From an uncultured Clostridium sp. (lineage in GTDB: Bacteria; Bacillota; Clostridia; Oscillospirales; Acutalibacteraceae), in NCBI GenBank assembly GCA_934717555.1, contig CAKUYY010000029.1, positions 1-16,731 on the forward strand: a stretch of 16,731 nt of DNA, read 5' to 3'. Made by a program: the position numbers and the translations under genes. Under the pieces are notes generated by a model. That model worked only from the letters and a program-made list of their open reading frames with translations. It made no database searches and was not told the DNA's origin. The number at the start of each line of letters is the position of its first letter. Within the stretch, counting starts at the first letter, position 1. Below, one piece after another: positions 7,028 through 13,390 of this stretch.

Positions 7028-8416
7028 ATGTTGGAGGAAAAACCTTCTTTGATCAAACGGCTCAAGAATATTTCCCCAGTCCGTTTGATCGTATCCAGTT
7101 TTTTTATTATCATTATCATAGGGAGCCTATTGCTGACGCTTCCCTTTTCGTCCCGGGATTTCCAGCCGACACCGCTGATTGACGCTTTTTTCACCGCGAC
7201 CTCCAGCACTTGCGTGACGGGCCTTGTTGTTTATGATACCTGGACCCATTGGTCCTATTTTGGGCAAGGGATTATTTTGATCCTGATCCAACTGGGCGGT
7301 TTGGGATTGGTGACGTTTACCACAGGGTTTACATTGTTTATGAGACGAAAATTAGGCCTGCGGGATATGCAGATCGTAAGAGAATATACCAGCGGCAGCA
7401 TGATGGATACGCCTAGGCTGATCCGTACCATTCTTATCTGGACGTTTTCCTGTGAAGCTGTGGGAGCCCTGTTGCTGGCAATCCGGTTTATTCCCAATTT
7501 TGGGTTTCGGGGGATCTGGATTTCTGTTTTCCTTTCGATCTCCGCCTATTGCAACGCAGGGTTTGACATTTTGGGTTTTCTCAAACCGGACAGCAGTTTG
7601 ACGCTTTTTGTCAATGACCCTCTGGTATGTATCACGATTGCGCTGCTGATTATTATCGGCGGTATCGGTTTCCTTGTTATCACGGATATCCATTCTTGGG
7701 GATACAAAAAATTTAAGAAGATAGAAAACCATCCGCATCTAGCCTTGCATACCATTGTGGTACTAAAGACTACCGTGGCTTTGCTGCTTGTGGGTACCGT
7801 TCTTTTTCTGATATTTGAGTATAACAATACGTTGGCTGATATGAATTTTTTCCAGAAGCTGCATGCTTCCTTTTTCCAGTCTACTACGGCCAGAACCGCA
7901 GGTTTTGCTTCTATTGATGTAGGGCAGCAGCTGGATATCACCAAGATGCTTACTATTATTCTGATGTTCATCGGCGCGTCACCCTCTTCCACTGGCGGCG
8001 GTATCAAAACCACAACTTTTGTGGTGATCCTTGCCACCGTCCTCAGCGTTTTGCGGGGTAAAAATGAAACCGTGCTAAAAAAGCGCCGGGTAGACCGGAC
8101 AGTCGTCTATCGTTCCCTTGCAATTGTTGTATTATCTGTTTTAGTGGTATGCATGACTACCATAGTGGTTGCCATTGCGGAATCTTCTAACAATGTTTCG
8201 GCATTAGATGCCCTGTTTGAAACCGTTTCCGCCTTCGGCACAGTGGGGCTGACGGCTGGTATTACCCCAGGGTTAACAGTCGTTTCTAAAATAGCGCTGA
8301 TTATCACCATGTTTATCGGCCGGGTTGGCCCCATTTCCCTGTTACTGGCCTTGACCATGCAGCACAATTCCCGCTTGGAAACGATCTTGCCGGAAGGAAA
8401 AATCATTGTAGGATAA
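7028..8416 (+). CDS. ktrB: TrkH/KtrB-family potassium uptake channel subunit
   Basis: This 462-residue polytopic membrane protein conducts K+ (or Na+-coupled K+) into the cell. It has four repeated M1-pore-M2 units with the filter glycines in place: TCVTGL (61-66), CNAGF (175-179), TARTAGF (287-293) and FGTVGL (403-408). The loop GASPSSTGGGIKTTT (316-330) matches the intramembrane gating loop of KtrB, and its length fits KtrB better than the longer TrkH. AAAGAGG (7014-7020) precedes the ATG by 7 bases. KtrB normally works with a cytosolic KtrA/TrkA RCK subunit that binds nucleotides; no such gene is in this window, so the partner lies elsewhere. A strong terminator follows. Function as a K+ transporter subunit is well supported; KtrB rather than TrkH is probable. 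Confidence 0.93.
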   Translation: MLEEKPSLIKRLKNISPVRLIVSSFFIIIIIGSLLLTLPFSSRDFQPTPLIDAFFTATSSTCVTGLVVYDTWTHWSYFGQGIILILIQLGGLGLVTFTTGFTLFMRRKLGLRDMQIVREYTSGSMMDTPRLIRTILIWTFSCEAVGALLLAIRFIPNFGFRGIWISVFLSISAYCNAGFDILGFLKPDSSLTLFVNDPLVCITIALLIIIGGIGFLVITDIHSWGYKKFKKIENHPHLALHTIVVLKTTVALLLVGTVLFLIFEYNNTLADMNFFQKLHASFFQSTTARTAGFASIDVGQQLDITKMLTIILMFIGASPSSTGGGIKTTTFVVILATVLSVLRGKNETVLKKRRVDRTVVYRSLAIVVLSVLVVCMTTIVVAIAESSNNVSALDALFETVSAFGTVGLTAGITPGLTVVSKIALIITMFIGRVGPISLLLALTMQHNSRLETILPEGKIIVG

Positions 8417-8421
8417 AAAAT

Positions 8422-8462
8422 AAAGAAGCTGTAGGATGTTGGGCCACAGCTTCTTTTTTTAT
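8422..8462 (+). terminator. Rho-independent terminator of ktrB
   Basis: An 11-bp perfect stem, AAAGAAGCTGT (8422-8432) with ACAGCTTCTTT (8446-8456), continues into a T-run. It begins 6 bases after the ktrB stop. Confidence 0.9.
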
Positions 8463-8488
8463 TTTCCTTTCTCCTGTTCCGATGACGT

Positions 8489-8519
8489 ATGACAGAATAC
8501 GATTTGGGTACGCTATGAT
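8489..8519 (+). promoter_or_regulatory. Weak promoter candidate of the LCP gene
   Basis: ATGACA (8489-8494) and TATGAT (8514-8519) are good hexamers, but the spacer is 19 bases, longer than optimal. Confidence 0.35.
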
Positions 8520-8578
8520 GTATATACAGTTTGTTTACCCGATCACAGAAAAGAAAAAGCGGGAACAAGGAGGAACTT

Positions 8579-9610
8579 ATGGAGGAGAAAAACGAAAAGC
8601 CCCGTAAGAAAAGAATTGGCCTTTGGGTCACGTTGGCGGTGGTAGGGGTACTCTTAGGCGCCTTGGCGGGAGGTGGAATTGCTTATGTCAATCACCTGAT
8701 ATCCGCTCCTAATCATTTTTCCCGGGAGGATATGCCAATTTTAGACGAGACAGAGATTTCTCAGCTGGAGGAAGAGCCTTCTGAGGACTTGATAGAAGGA
8801 GGAGATCTGAGTTTTGCAGAGAACTTATCCAGTGATTCCCATGTGATGAATATTATGCTGTATGGTTCCGACCAACGCCCCAATGACAGCGGACAATATG
8901 GAAACGCGGATGCGATGGTATTGCTTTCTATTGATACCAAAAACCAGAAGCTAAAAATGACCTCTTTCATGCGGGATCTTTGGGTGATGGTGCCTGGGAA
9001 AAGGGAGTACCGTATCAATACCGCTTATCTGTTGGGAGGCCCGCGCCTGTCCGTTGAGACAATAGAAAAGAATTTTGGGGTTAAAATTGATAAATACGCC
9101 GTGGTGGATTTCCAGACGTTTCCGCAGATTATTGACACGTTGGGAGGGATTACCATTGACCTTACGCAGGCCGAAGCCGATTATCTCAATCAGCTGCGGC
9201 TCACCACAGAATTCCAGCCGGGTCCGTGCCATATGAATGGCGAGGTAGCGTTGGATTATGCCAGGGCCCGGAAATTAAAAGGAGATGATTTTGGACGGAC
9301 CCAGCGCCACCGCACGGTATTAAGTACGGTGATCAAACAATTCCGTTCTGCAAACCTGTCCCAGATTTCATCTTCCCTGGAACAGATTATGCCTATGATT
9401 ACAACAGATCTTACCAAAGAGGAACGGTTGCAGATGCTGCCAAACGCCATGGCATATATGAAATATGATATTGTAGAATACCGCCTTCCTCAGGATGACA
9501 ATTTCCGATACGCCACTTATTATTATAAGGATACCCCTATGAATGTGCTTGTGATAGAAGATATGGAAAAGGCCAGAAGGGATCTTCATACGTTTATTTA
9601 TGAAGAATAG
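8579..9610 (+). CDS. LytR-CpsA-Psr (LCP) family cell-wall glycopolymer ligase
   Basis: LCP proteins transfer glycopolymers such as teichoic acid or capsule from their lipid carrier to peptidoglycan outside the membrane. The 343-residue protein has a basic N-terminus, one membrane segment (about 13-36), an acidic linker (48-75) and an extracellular catalytic domain. Family landmarks are GSDQR (96-100), NADAM with Asp111, SFMRD (129-133, Arg132) and RARKLKGDDFGRTQRHR (229-245), whose Arg/Asp residues bind the lipid pyrophosphate. Domain order and length are normal. The ATG at 8579 is preceded by AAGGAGG; an upstream in-frame ATG at 8531 has none. No polymer biosynthesis genes are adjacent, so the polymer attached is unknown. 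It may be transcribed from a weak promoter at 8489-8519. Confidence 0.93.
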   Translation: MEEKNEKPRKKRIGLWVTLAVVGVLLGALAGGGIAYVNHLISAPNHFSREDMPILDETEISQLEEEPSEDLIEGGDLSFAENLSSDSHVMNIMLYGSDQRPNDSGQYGNADAMVLLSIDTKNQKLKMTSFMRDLWVMVPGKREYRINTAYLLGGPRLSVETIEKNFGVKIDKYAVVDFQTFPQIIDTLGGITIDLTQAEADYLNQLRLTTEFQPGPCHMNGEVALDYARARKLKGDDFGRTQRHRTVLSTVIKQFRSANLSQISSSLEQIMPMITTDLTKEERLQMLPNAMAYMKYDIVEYRLPQDDNFRYATYYYKDTPMNVLVIEDMEKARRDLHTFIYEE

Positions 9611-9686
9611 AAGGCGGCTCTTTTGCTGTTTTTGATATAAAAAATCCATTTGCCGCGATCCGGGAGAAAAAAGTTGCGGGAAAAGC

Positions 9687-9715
9687 TTGAAAAGACTTGC
9701 AAAACACGGTATAAT
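9687..9715 (+). promoter_or_regulatory. Promoter of tRNA-Arg
   Basis: TTGAAA (9687-9692), a 17-base spacer and a perfect TATAAT (9710-9715) lie 33 bases before the tRNA. The start point is expected near 9722. Confidence 0.85.
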
Positions 9716-9748
9716 AGATTCGCTCCGAAAAGGAGAAAATCTTTTTAT

Positions 9749-9825
9749 CCGCCCGTAGCGAAGCTGGATATCGCAGCAGATTCCGATTCTGAAGGCCGGG
9801 GGTTCGAATCCCTCCGGGCGGGCCA
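9749..9825 (+). tRNA. tRNA-Arg (anticodon CCG), CCA encoded
   Basis: The 77-base cloverleaf has an acceptor stem of seven perfect pairs (CCGCCCG 9749-9755 with CGGGCGG 9815-9821) and a D-stem GCGA/TCGC with GG in the loop. The anticodon arm has loop TTCCGAT (9781-9787), placing CCG at 9783-9785, which reads codon CGG. The variable loop is five bases, and the T-arm has TTCGAAT at 9803-9809. CCA is encoded at 9823-9825. The first anticodon-stem pair (9776 with 9792) is a G-A mismatch and the loop ends in T instead of the usual A, small departures from a typical tRNA-Arg(CCG). Confidence 0.95.
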
Positions 9826-9826
9826 C

Positions 9827-9862
9827 ACCTGCGGTGAGCAAGTCGCGCACCGCAGGTTTTTT
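9827..9862 (+). terminator. Rho-independent terminator of tRNA-Arg
   Basis: A perfect 10-bp stem, ACCTGCGGTG (9827-9836) with CACCGCAGGT (9848-9857), is followed by TTTTTT. It starts two bases after the tRNA CCA. Confidence 0.92.
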
Positions 9863-10150
9863 ATTATTAAATTTTCTGCCCGCGCTTATGGCGGGTATCT
9901 TTTTTGTCAACATTTCCCGTTAGGATGAGCTTGGACACAATTCGCGTTCCGGGCTCAGTTTTTTATTTTATCCGTTCACACAGGTTTTATGGCAGGCTAT
10001 CTTTTCTACAGAGGAATCCCACACCTGTAGTGAACATGCCGCGTACCACAGTTTTTTATGCATTGCTGCCCGCGCCCTATTTCGCAACAGTCGATACATG
10101 AAGGTTAGGTAAAATAGATGCACTTTTGTCTCTGTTTGTACCTAACTTTT
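9827..10150 (+). repeat. Tandem series of diverged terminator-like units after tRNA-Arg
   Basis: Hairpins followed by T6 recur at about 100-base intervals: 9827-9862, 9926-9964 (9-bp stem with G-T pairs) and 10026-10056 (imperfect stem). The first and third share ACACCTG..GTGA.CA.G.CGCG.ACC.CAG, T6AT and then TGCCCGCGC. Unit one and unit two share TTATGGC.GG followed by TATCTTTT. Additional hairpins sit at 9879-9905 (CCCGC/GCGGG then T6) and 10104-10152 (GTTAGGTA/TACCTAAC then T6). The region 9863-10285 has no gene. This reads as a decayed tandem duplication of the tRNA terminator region. Confidence 0.5.
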
Positions 10151-10285
10151 TTGTTTTGCTGGGGCTGTTTCTAAGTTCTCTGTGGTTTGTTTTTATAATT
10201 TTTTGTAAACAGTTATCTAAAAGTTGCATTGCCCGATACAACTTCTGCTTGTTTTCCCCTGTTTGTGAAAGGATTTTTCCTTATC

Positions 10286-10958
10286 ATGAAGCAGGAGATG
10301 GTTCAGGTGTACACTAAGAAAACATATGGTTATGTTTTGCAATATGACAGGTTATCGCCCGCATCTAAATCTTTGCCAGACCATTATAATCCGCCAGGAG
10401 TTAGCGGCAATTATAACAAACAATGGATAGCCTTACTCGTTATTGAGAAATCTGCCGCACCAAGCTGGGTCAAGTGGACACACCATTTGGAAGGCAAGAC
10501 TCATTGTGATGAATGTTTGAAGCTTGATGGGTGTTGGTTTCTGGAAAGCAAGTCGCCCGTATGGACGCATCATCGGTTCTGTCACTGTACATTAGACCCG
10601 ATCGATTACGCGGAAGTTTTCATGCGTGCAACGACATACAGCGAATACAGTAAACTTGATCCTTACTTATTTGATCCTGACAATGTTTATAAACATGGAA
10701 AGAACAGGGCCTTTGAAAGCCTGGGGCTATACAGTTGATGACGCACGGTGGCTGCAAGCCGAAATAGAAAAGCAGGCTCTTGAAAAGTATATTGCAGGAG
10801 AGTATACGCTTGGAAAATTAAATAAAGACGGACAGCGAATCAGCGTACGGATTGAAATACCCAGAAAAAACGGTGGTAGAATGGTTTCATTCTTATCTGG
10901 TTGGATGGTTTATCCAAATGGGAGCCTTAGACTTACGACACCTTATGGAGGTAAATGA
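10286..10958 (+). pseudogene. Frameshifted DUF6883-like protein with Cys/His-rich N-terminal module (toxin-type, inactivated)
   Basis: Two frames together encode one protein. The first frame (from ATG 10286) contains WVKWTHHLEGKTHCDECLKL and, about 20 residues later, HHRFCHCTLDPIDY, a CxxC plus CHC cluster of the kind seen in phage minor-head-type modules and toxin carriers. It then reads YLFDPDN, KHGKNRAFES and stops at 10738. Shifting by one base at 10720-10721 (one extra C) restores ..FES-WGYTVDDARWLQAEIEK and runs to TGA at 10956-10958, giving about 223 residues. The C-terminal part (GKNRAFES to GWMVYPNG, then TPYGG) resembles DUF6883 domains, which I recall beside small immunity-like DUF4926 proteins; the family match is from memory. 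GAAAGGA lies 12 bases before the start. A sequencing error is possible instead of a true mutation. Function is unproven. Confidence 0.6.
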
Positions 10959-10959
10959 A

Positions 10960-11211
10960 ATGAAAATGATGGATTGTGTTGAAGTGACGGTTGAAAAAGA
11001 GAAGTATACACAAGACGGTGTGCACAAAGGGATGCAGGGCTGGATTTGTCTAGAACAACGTGCGGAGGGATACTGGTTAGTTAACTTTCCGCAATATGGT
11101 GAAAAAGATGATATTGCAGAACTTCCTATTTTGGAAGAAGATTTAGTGGTGCTGCCGAACGGGATGGATGCTCGGGTAAATGAGCGGATCAAAGCCCAAT
11201 TTGAGGATTGA
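10960..11211 (+). CDS. Small DUF4926-like protein, possible immunity partner
   Basis: This 83-residue soluble acidic protein begins MKMMDCVEVTVEKEKYTQDG, with a pattern of short beta strands: V-E-V-T near the start, then HKGMQGWICLEQ (residues 22-33) and a YWLVNFPQYG segment. This is an SH3-like layout similar to DUF4926 (a D-V-V-x-L-T start, then KGxxGTVVE). Its ATG lies one base after the stop of the preceding gene, and that gene's last codons supply its ribosome binding site (GGAGGT at 10948-10953), so translation is coupled. That position and size fit an immunity or accessory protein of the upstream toxin-type protein. The frame is intact although the upstream gene is broken, as expected for an immunity gene. 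Function is an inference. Confidence 0.7.
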   Translation: MKMMDCVEVTVEKEKYTQDGVHKGMQGWICLEQRAEGYWLVNFPQYGEKDDIAELPILEEDLVVLPNGMDARVNERIKAQFED

Positions 11212-11242
11212 TCCCCCTTATCTGAATGCAAGCGCGCATATG

Positions 11243-11465
11243 CCGTAACTGTTATGTTACGGGTTCTTATGGAGTAACCGTGCGTGTTCTTTTCGTCTGC
11301 ACCAAAAGGACAGACCTATTTTTAGCTGGGGCTGATTTTGTTTTATCTGAACGATACAGCGGCAAGTCGCCGCAGATAAGATGCGTGCCTCATTTTGTGG
11401 GTACCGTATTTTTTATTGCCTTTAGGCTTTTTTACCCCCCGGTTCTACCGGGGGTAAAAAAGCCT
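11243..11465. other. Hairpin-rich noncoding stretch
   Basis: No gene is convincing here. Structures are: CCGTAAC (11243-11249) with GTTACGG (11256-11262), whose second arm can alternatively pair with GTAAC at 11274-11278; GTCTG/CAGAC (11295-11315) followed by CTATTTTT, a weak terminator candidate for the preceding gene; TTATCT (11343-11348) with AGATAA (11374-11379) enclosing GCGGC/GCCGC (11359-11373) and a 10-base one-sided bulge; and the long hairpin at 11424-11465. Confidence 0.45.
11424..11465. repeat. Long 42-base near-perfect palindrome
   Basis: The left arm AGGCTTTTTTACCCCC (11424-11439) pairs perfectly with GGGGGTAAAAAAGCCT (11450-11465). After one bulged C (11440), GGT pairs with ACC around a TCT loop, 19 pairs in total. 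On neither strand does a T-run follow the GC core, so it is not a standard terminator. Confidence 0.8.
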
Positions 11466-11501
11466 TGGAAATAAAACCGCCGTGCTACAATCGGGATGGT
11501 T

Positions 11502-12011
11502 TCATTCTTTCTTCCGTGTTAAGAAAATTCCAATGATTGCGCCAATAAGGATAATTGGCGCTACTCTGACAAACAGCCATTCAAATGAGTGAAATGCCAC
11601 TCCGAGAACAGCGGTTTCGGGGTCACTATAATCCCAACCCAAATAAGGGCTATTTGATAGTACCAAAACTGCAAAAACTATTACTATGATTGCACATAAT
11701 GAAATAAATAGCCAATGAATCGTTTTCCTTCTCGTGGTTTTCCTTTGCGCCAGTTGCAAGTTTATCACCTCTAATTTTTCGGAAATGGCTTTTAAGCTAT
11801 CAGCTTCCGTTTCCATAACAGTTTCTCCCAACAGCGTGCTTACAGGTGTTTCAAGCACTTTTGATATGGAGATTAACATATCAGAGTCGGGAACTGACAG
11901 CCCCTGCTCCCATTTAGAAACTGTTTGCCGCACGACGTTCAGCTTAACAGCGAGCTCTTGCTGCGAAAGCCCTTTTGATTTTCTGATTGTTTTTATATTT
12001 TCGCTGAGCAT
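11502..12011 (-). CDS. Membrane-anchored XRE-family transcriptional regulator
   Basis: The 169-residue protein has an N-terminal Cro/CI helix-turn-helix (residues 5-60; LSQQELAVKLNVVRQTVSKW at 15-34), a short charged linker (65-97) and two hydrophobic segments (about 99-118 and 145-165). A conserved-looking loop, GWDYSDPETA (125-134), lies between them. This layout is common in clostridial regulators that sense the membrane or an adjacent partner, but no partner gene sits beside it. AAAGGAGG precedes the ATG. A promoter with TACAAT -10 lies at 12047-12075, and a perfect CGTTGC/GCAACG inverted repeat overlaps its -35, suggesting autoregulation. The target genes are unknown. Confidence 0.9.
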   Translation of the reverse strand: MLSENIKTIRKSKGLSQQELAVKLNVVRQTVSKWEQGLSVPDSDMLISISKVLETPVSTLLGETVMETEADSLKAISEKLEVINLQLAQRKTTRRKTIHWLFISLCAIIVIVFAVLVLSNSPYLGWDYSDPETAVLGVAFHSFEWLFVRVAPIILIGAIIGIFLTRKKE

Positions 12012-12046
12012 TAGGAATAGCCTCCTTTCTTTCCATCGTTACCATT

Positions 12047-12081
12047 ATTGTAGACGGAACTGCCCGTTGCCACAAGCAACG
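12047..12081 (-). promoter_or_regulatory. Promoter with overlapping inverted-repeat operator candidate
   Basis: On the minus strand TTGTGG (12075-12070), 17 bases and TACAAT (12052-12047) form the promoter. CGTTGC (12065-12070) and GCAACG (12076-12081), separated by 5 bases, form a perfect inverted repeat centred on the -35, a typical repressor site. Confidence 0.55.
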
Positions 12082-12202
12082 CATTTTAACATCTTTAGAA
12101 AATAGCAATTTTATTCTATTATTTCTTGCGGTTCTATCATGTTATTGTTTTTATATCAGATTTTTCTTCACATCGCAGAAATTATTTTGCGTAGTGTAAG
12201 CA

Positions 12203-12228
12203 AAAAAATAAGAAGCCCGAAGGCTTCT
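12203..12228 (-). terminator. Rho-independent terminator of the 105-residue XRE gene
   Basis: On the minus strand AGAAGCC and GGCTTCT (12228-12211) form a 7-bp stem with a 4-base loop, followed by TATTTTTTTG. The stem begins at the last base of the stop codon, so it is unusually tight. Confidence 0.85.
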
Positions 12229-12545
12229 CATGATTCGTTATCGTGACTCATGGCTTTGAGCATTTGCAGTGCGGCTTGTTTCTGGCTTGGTGTTAGGCAG
12301 ATCCAGGCGTCAAACAATTCTTTCATCTCTGGGGTCAGTTCCACCATATCGGTGTCTGCGAAGAACTGTGACATAGTGATGCCGAATCCTCTGCATATCG
12401 TCTCAAGGGTAGCGACGGAAGGAACCGTGTTTCGTCGGAAAATATTACCAATCGTGGACTGTGCTAAACCACACTCTTTTGAAAGTTTGTACTCTGTCCA
12501 TCCACGCTCTCGCAATAACTGCTTGAGACGAGCGTGCGTATCCAT
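12228..12545 (-). CDS. XRE-family repressor, divergent from the SLOG gene
   Basis: This 105-residue cytosolic DNA-binding protein has a Cro/CI helix-turn-helix at residues 5-62 (YKLSKECGLAQSTIGNIFRR at 19-38, then VPSVATLETICRGFGITMSQFF). A C-terminal helical extension (70-100) probably mediates dimerisation. This type is common in mobile and accessory regions. AAAGGTGATG lies just upstream of the ATG. The gene is divergent from the SLOG-family gene at 12671, and the 125-base gap holds a pair of 18-base inverted repeats that are likely its operators. One operator sits between the -35 and -10 of the SLOG gene, so the regulator probably represses that gene and possibly itself. Confidence 0.9.
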   Translation of the reverse strand: MDTHARLKQLLRERGWTEYKLSKECGLAQSTIGNIFRRNTVPSVATLETICRGFGITMSQFFADTDMVELTPEMKELFDAWICLTPSQKQAALQMLKAMSHDNES

Positions 12546-12562
12546 AGCATCATCACCTTTCT

Positions 12563-12580
12563 CATACCTATTCTAATTTC
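12563..12580. promoter_or_regulatory. Operator half O1 of the XRE/SLOG divergent region
   Basis: CATACCTATTCTAATTTC here is an inverted copy (16 of 18 bases) of the sequence at 12609-12626. It lies 18 bases upstream of the XRE start codon, where it would overlap that gene's promoter region. Confidence 0.65.
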
Positions 12581-12606
12581 AAAGCGAGAAACAAAATACA
12601 TATGAA

Positions 12607-12635
12607 TTGAAACTAAAATAGGTATGTAGTATGAT
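12607..12635 (+). promoter_or_regulatory. Promoter of the SLOG gene with embedded operator O2
   Basis: TTGAAA (12607-12612), 17 bases and TATGAT (12630-12635) form the promoter. The operator-like repeat GAAACTAAAATAGGTATG (12609-12626) covers the spacer, so a bound repressor would exclude RNA polymerase. Confidence 0.7.
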
Positions 12636-12670
12636 GTAATGAGAGAAATATTTACACGGAGAAAAACACT

Positions 12671-13159
12671 ATGACAGAGAGTGAAAAAAGAACACATCGG
12701 GTATGTTTTACAGGCCACCGTCCGGAGAAGCTAACTCGCAACGAAAAAGCCATCAAAAAAGATCTCGAGACAAAAATCATCCAGGCAATTGCCGATGGAT
12801 TACATGTCTTTATTACTGGAATGGCCAGAGGTGTCGATATCTGGGCTGCACAAATCGTATTGAGCTTACGGGATAAAGGTTACCCCATAAAATTGATGTG
12901 TGCTTGCCCATATGACGGATTTGAAAAGGAATGGGATCAAATGTGGCAGATACAGTATCAAGCCATACTGGAAGCAGCAGACTTTGTGAAGTATATCTGT
13001 ACGGGATATAGCTGTCTTTGTTTCCAGATCAGAAACGAATGGATGGTCAACCACGCAGCAAGAGTTATCGCAGTGTTTCATAGTGAAAAGGGTGGGACGA
13101 AAAATACAATAGATTACGCACTGAGAGCTGGTGTACCGGTCATTGCTATTGCAGGGTAG
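12671..13159 (+). CDS. SLOG-superfamily protein, YpsA/DUF1273-like
   Basis: The 162-residue protein has a Rossmann-like nucleotide-binding fold. Landmarks in order are VCFTGHRPEKL (11-21), ITGMARGVDIWAA (48-60; glycine-rich loop), MCACPYDGFEKEW (76-88), RNEWMVNHAARVIAVF (121-136) and GGTKNTIDYA (141-150). These match the YpsA/DUF1273 branch of SLOG proteins, which are thought to bind nucleotides or nucleotide-derived ligands; B. subtilis YpsA influences cell division, and related SLOG domains occur in defence and toxin systems. Length is near the family norm. GGAG lies 10 bases before the ATG. It pairs divergently with an XRE repressor, and no effector gene (nuclease, membrane pore, deaminase) follows. 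The family is well supported; the role here is unknown. Confidence 0.88.
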   Translation: MTESEKRTHRVCFTGHRPEKLTRNEKAIKKDLETKIIQAIADGLHVFITGMARGVDIWAAQIVLSLRDKGYPIKLMCACPYDGFEKEWDQMWQIQYQAILEAADFVKYICTGYSCLCFQIRNEWMVNHAARVIAVFHSEKGGTKNTIDYALRAGVPVIAIAG

Positions 13160-13361
13160 AAACTTTTTCATGATTCCGGTACCTTTTCAGGAAAAACCGG
13201 GGGATATGCATTTCGTATCAAAGCAGGCCGTTGCGTTTCGTCAAGAGCCACGTTTGGAATTTTGAGATTAATAGCTTTGTGTCCGCTTTGATAGGGGAAC
13301 CTATTTTGTGGCACAAGGCCGACGGTGAATTTTTCCTGCCTGTTGCTGCCTTATTTGGCTG
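13160..13361. other. Noncoding stretch, possibly decayed
   Basis: About 200 bases lie after the SLOG stop. No terminator with a T-run is visible; CCGGT/ACCGG around 13176-13200 is a weak hairpin. Short open frames on both strands lack ribosome binding sites. The stretch may be a degenerate repeat, but I cannot show another copy in this window. Confidence 0.35.
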
Positions 13362-13390
13362 TTGCGGTTTGGCCAGCCTATTGTTATAAT
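13362..13390 (+). promoter_or_regulatory. Extended -10 promoter of the flavodoxin-like gene
   Basis: TTGCGG (13362-13367), 17 bases and TATAAT (13385-13390), with TG one base before the -10, make a good extended -10 promoter. The leader is about 100 bases. A second -10-like TATAGT sits at 13426-13431. Confidence 0.6.

Noticed and set aside
9803..9825. Attachment site (tRNA 3' end direct repeat) for an integrated element
   Set aside because: I searched the downstream 4 kb by eye for another copy of the tRNA 3' end and found only partial words near 10010-10030; no integrase gene is present.
9650..9928. 92-codon frame across the tRNA gene
   Set aside because: It is an accidental frame through tRNA-Arg, its promoter and its terminator.
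11424..11465. Bidirectional Rho-independent terminator
   Set aside because: The T-tracts lie within the stem on the 5' side; no T-run follows the GC-rich core on either strand.
11226..11474. 82-codon plus-strand frame after the DUF4926-like gene
   Set aside because: It runs through the long palindrome and several hairpins, has no convincing ribosome binding site and its residues look random.
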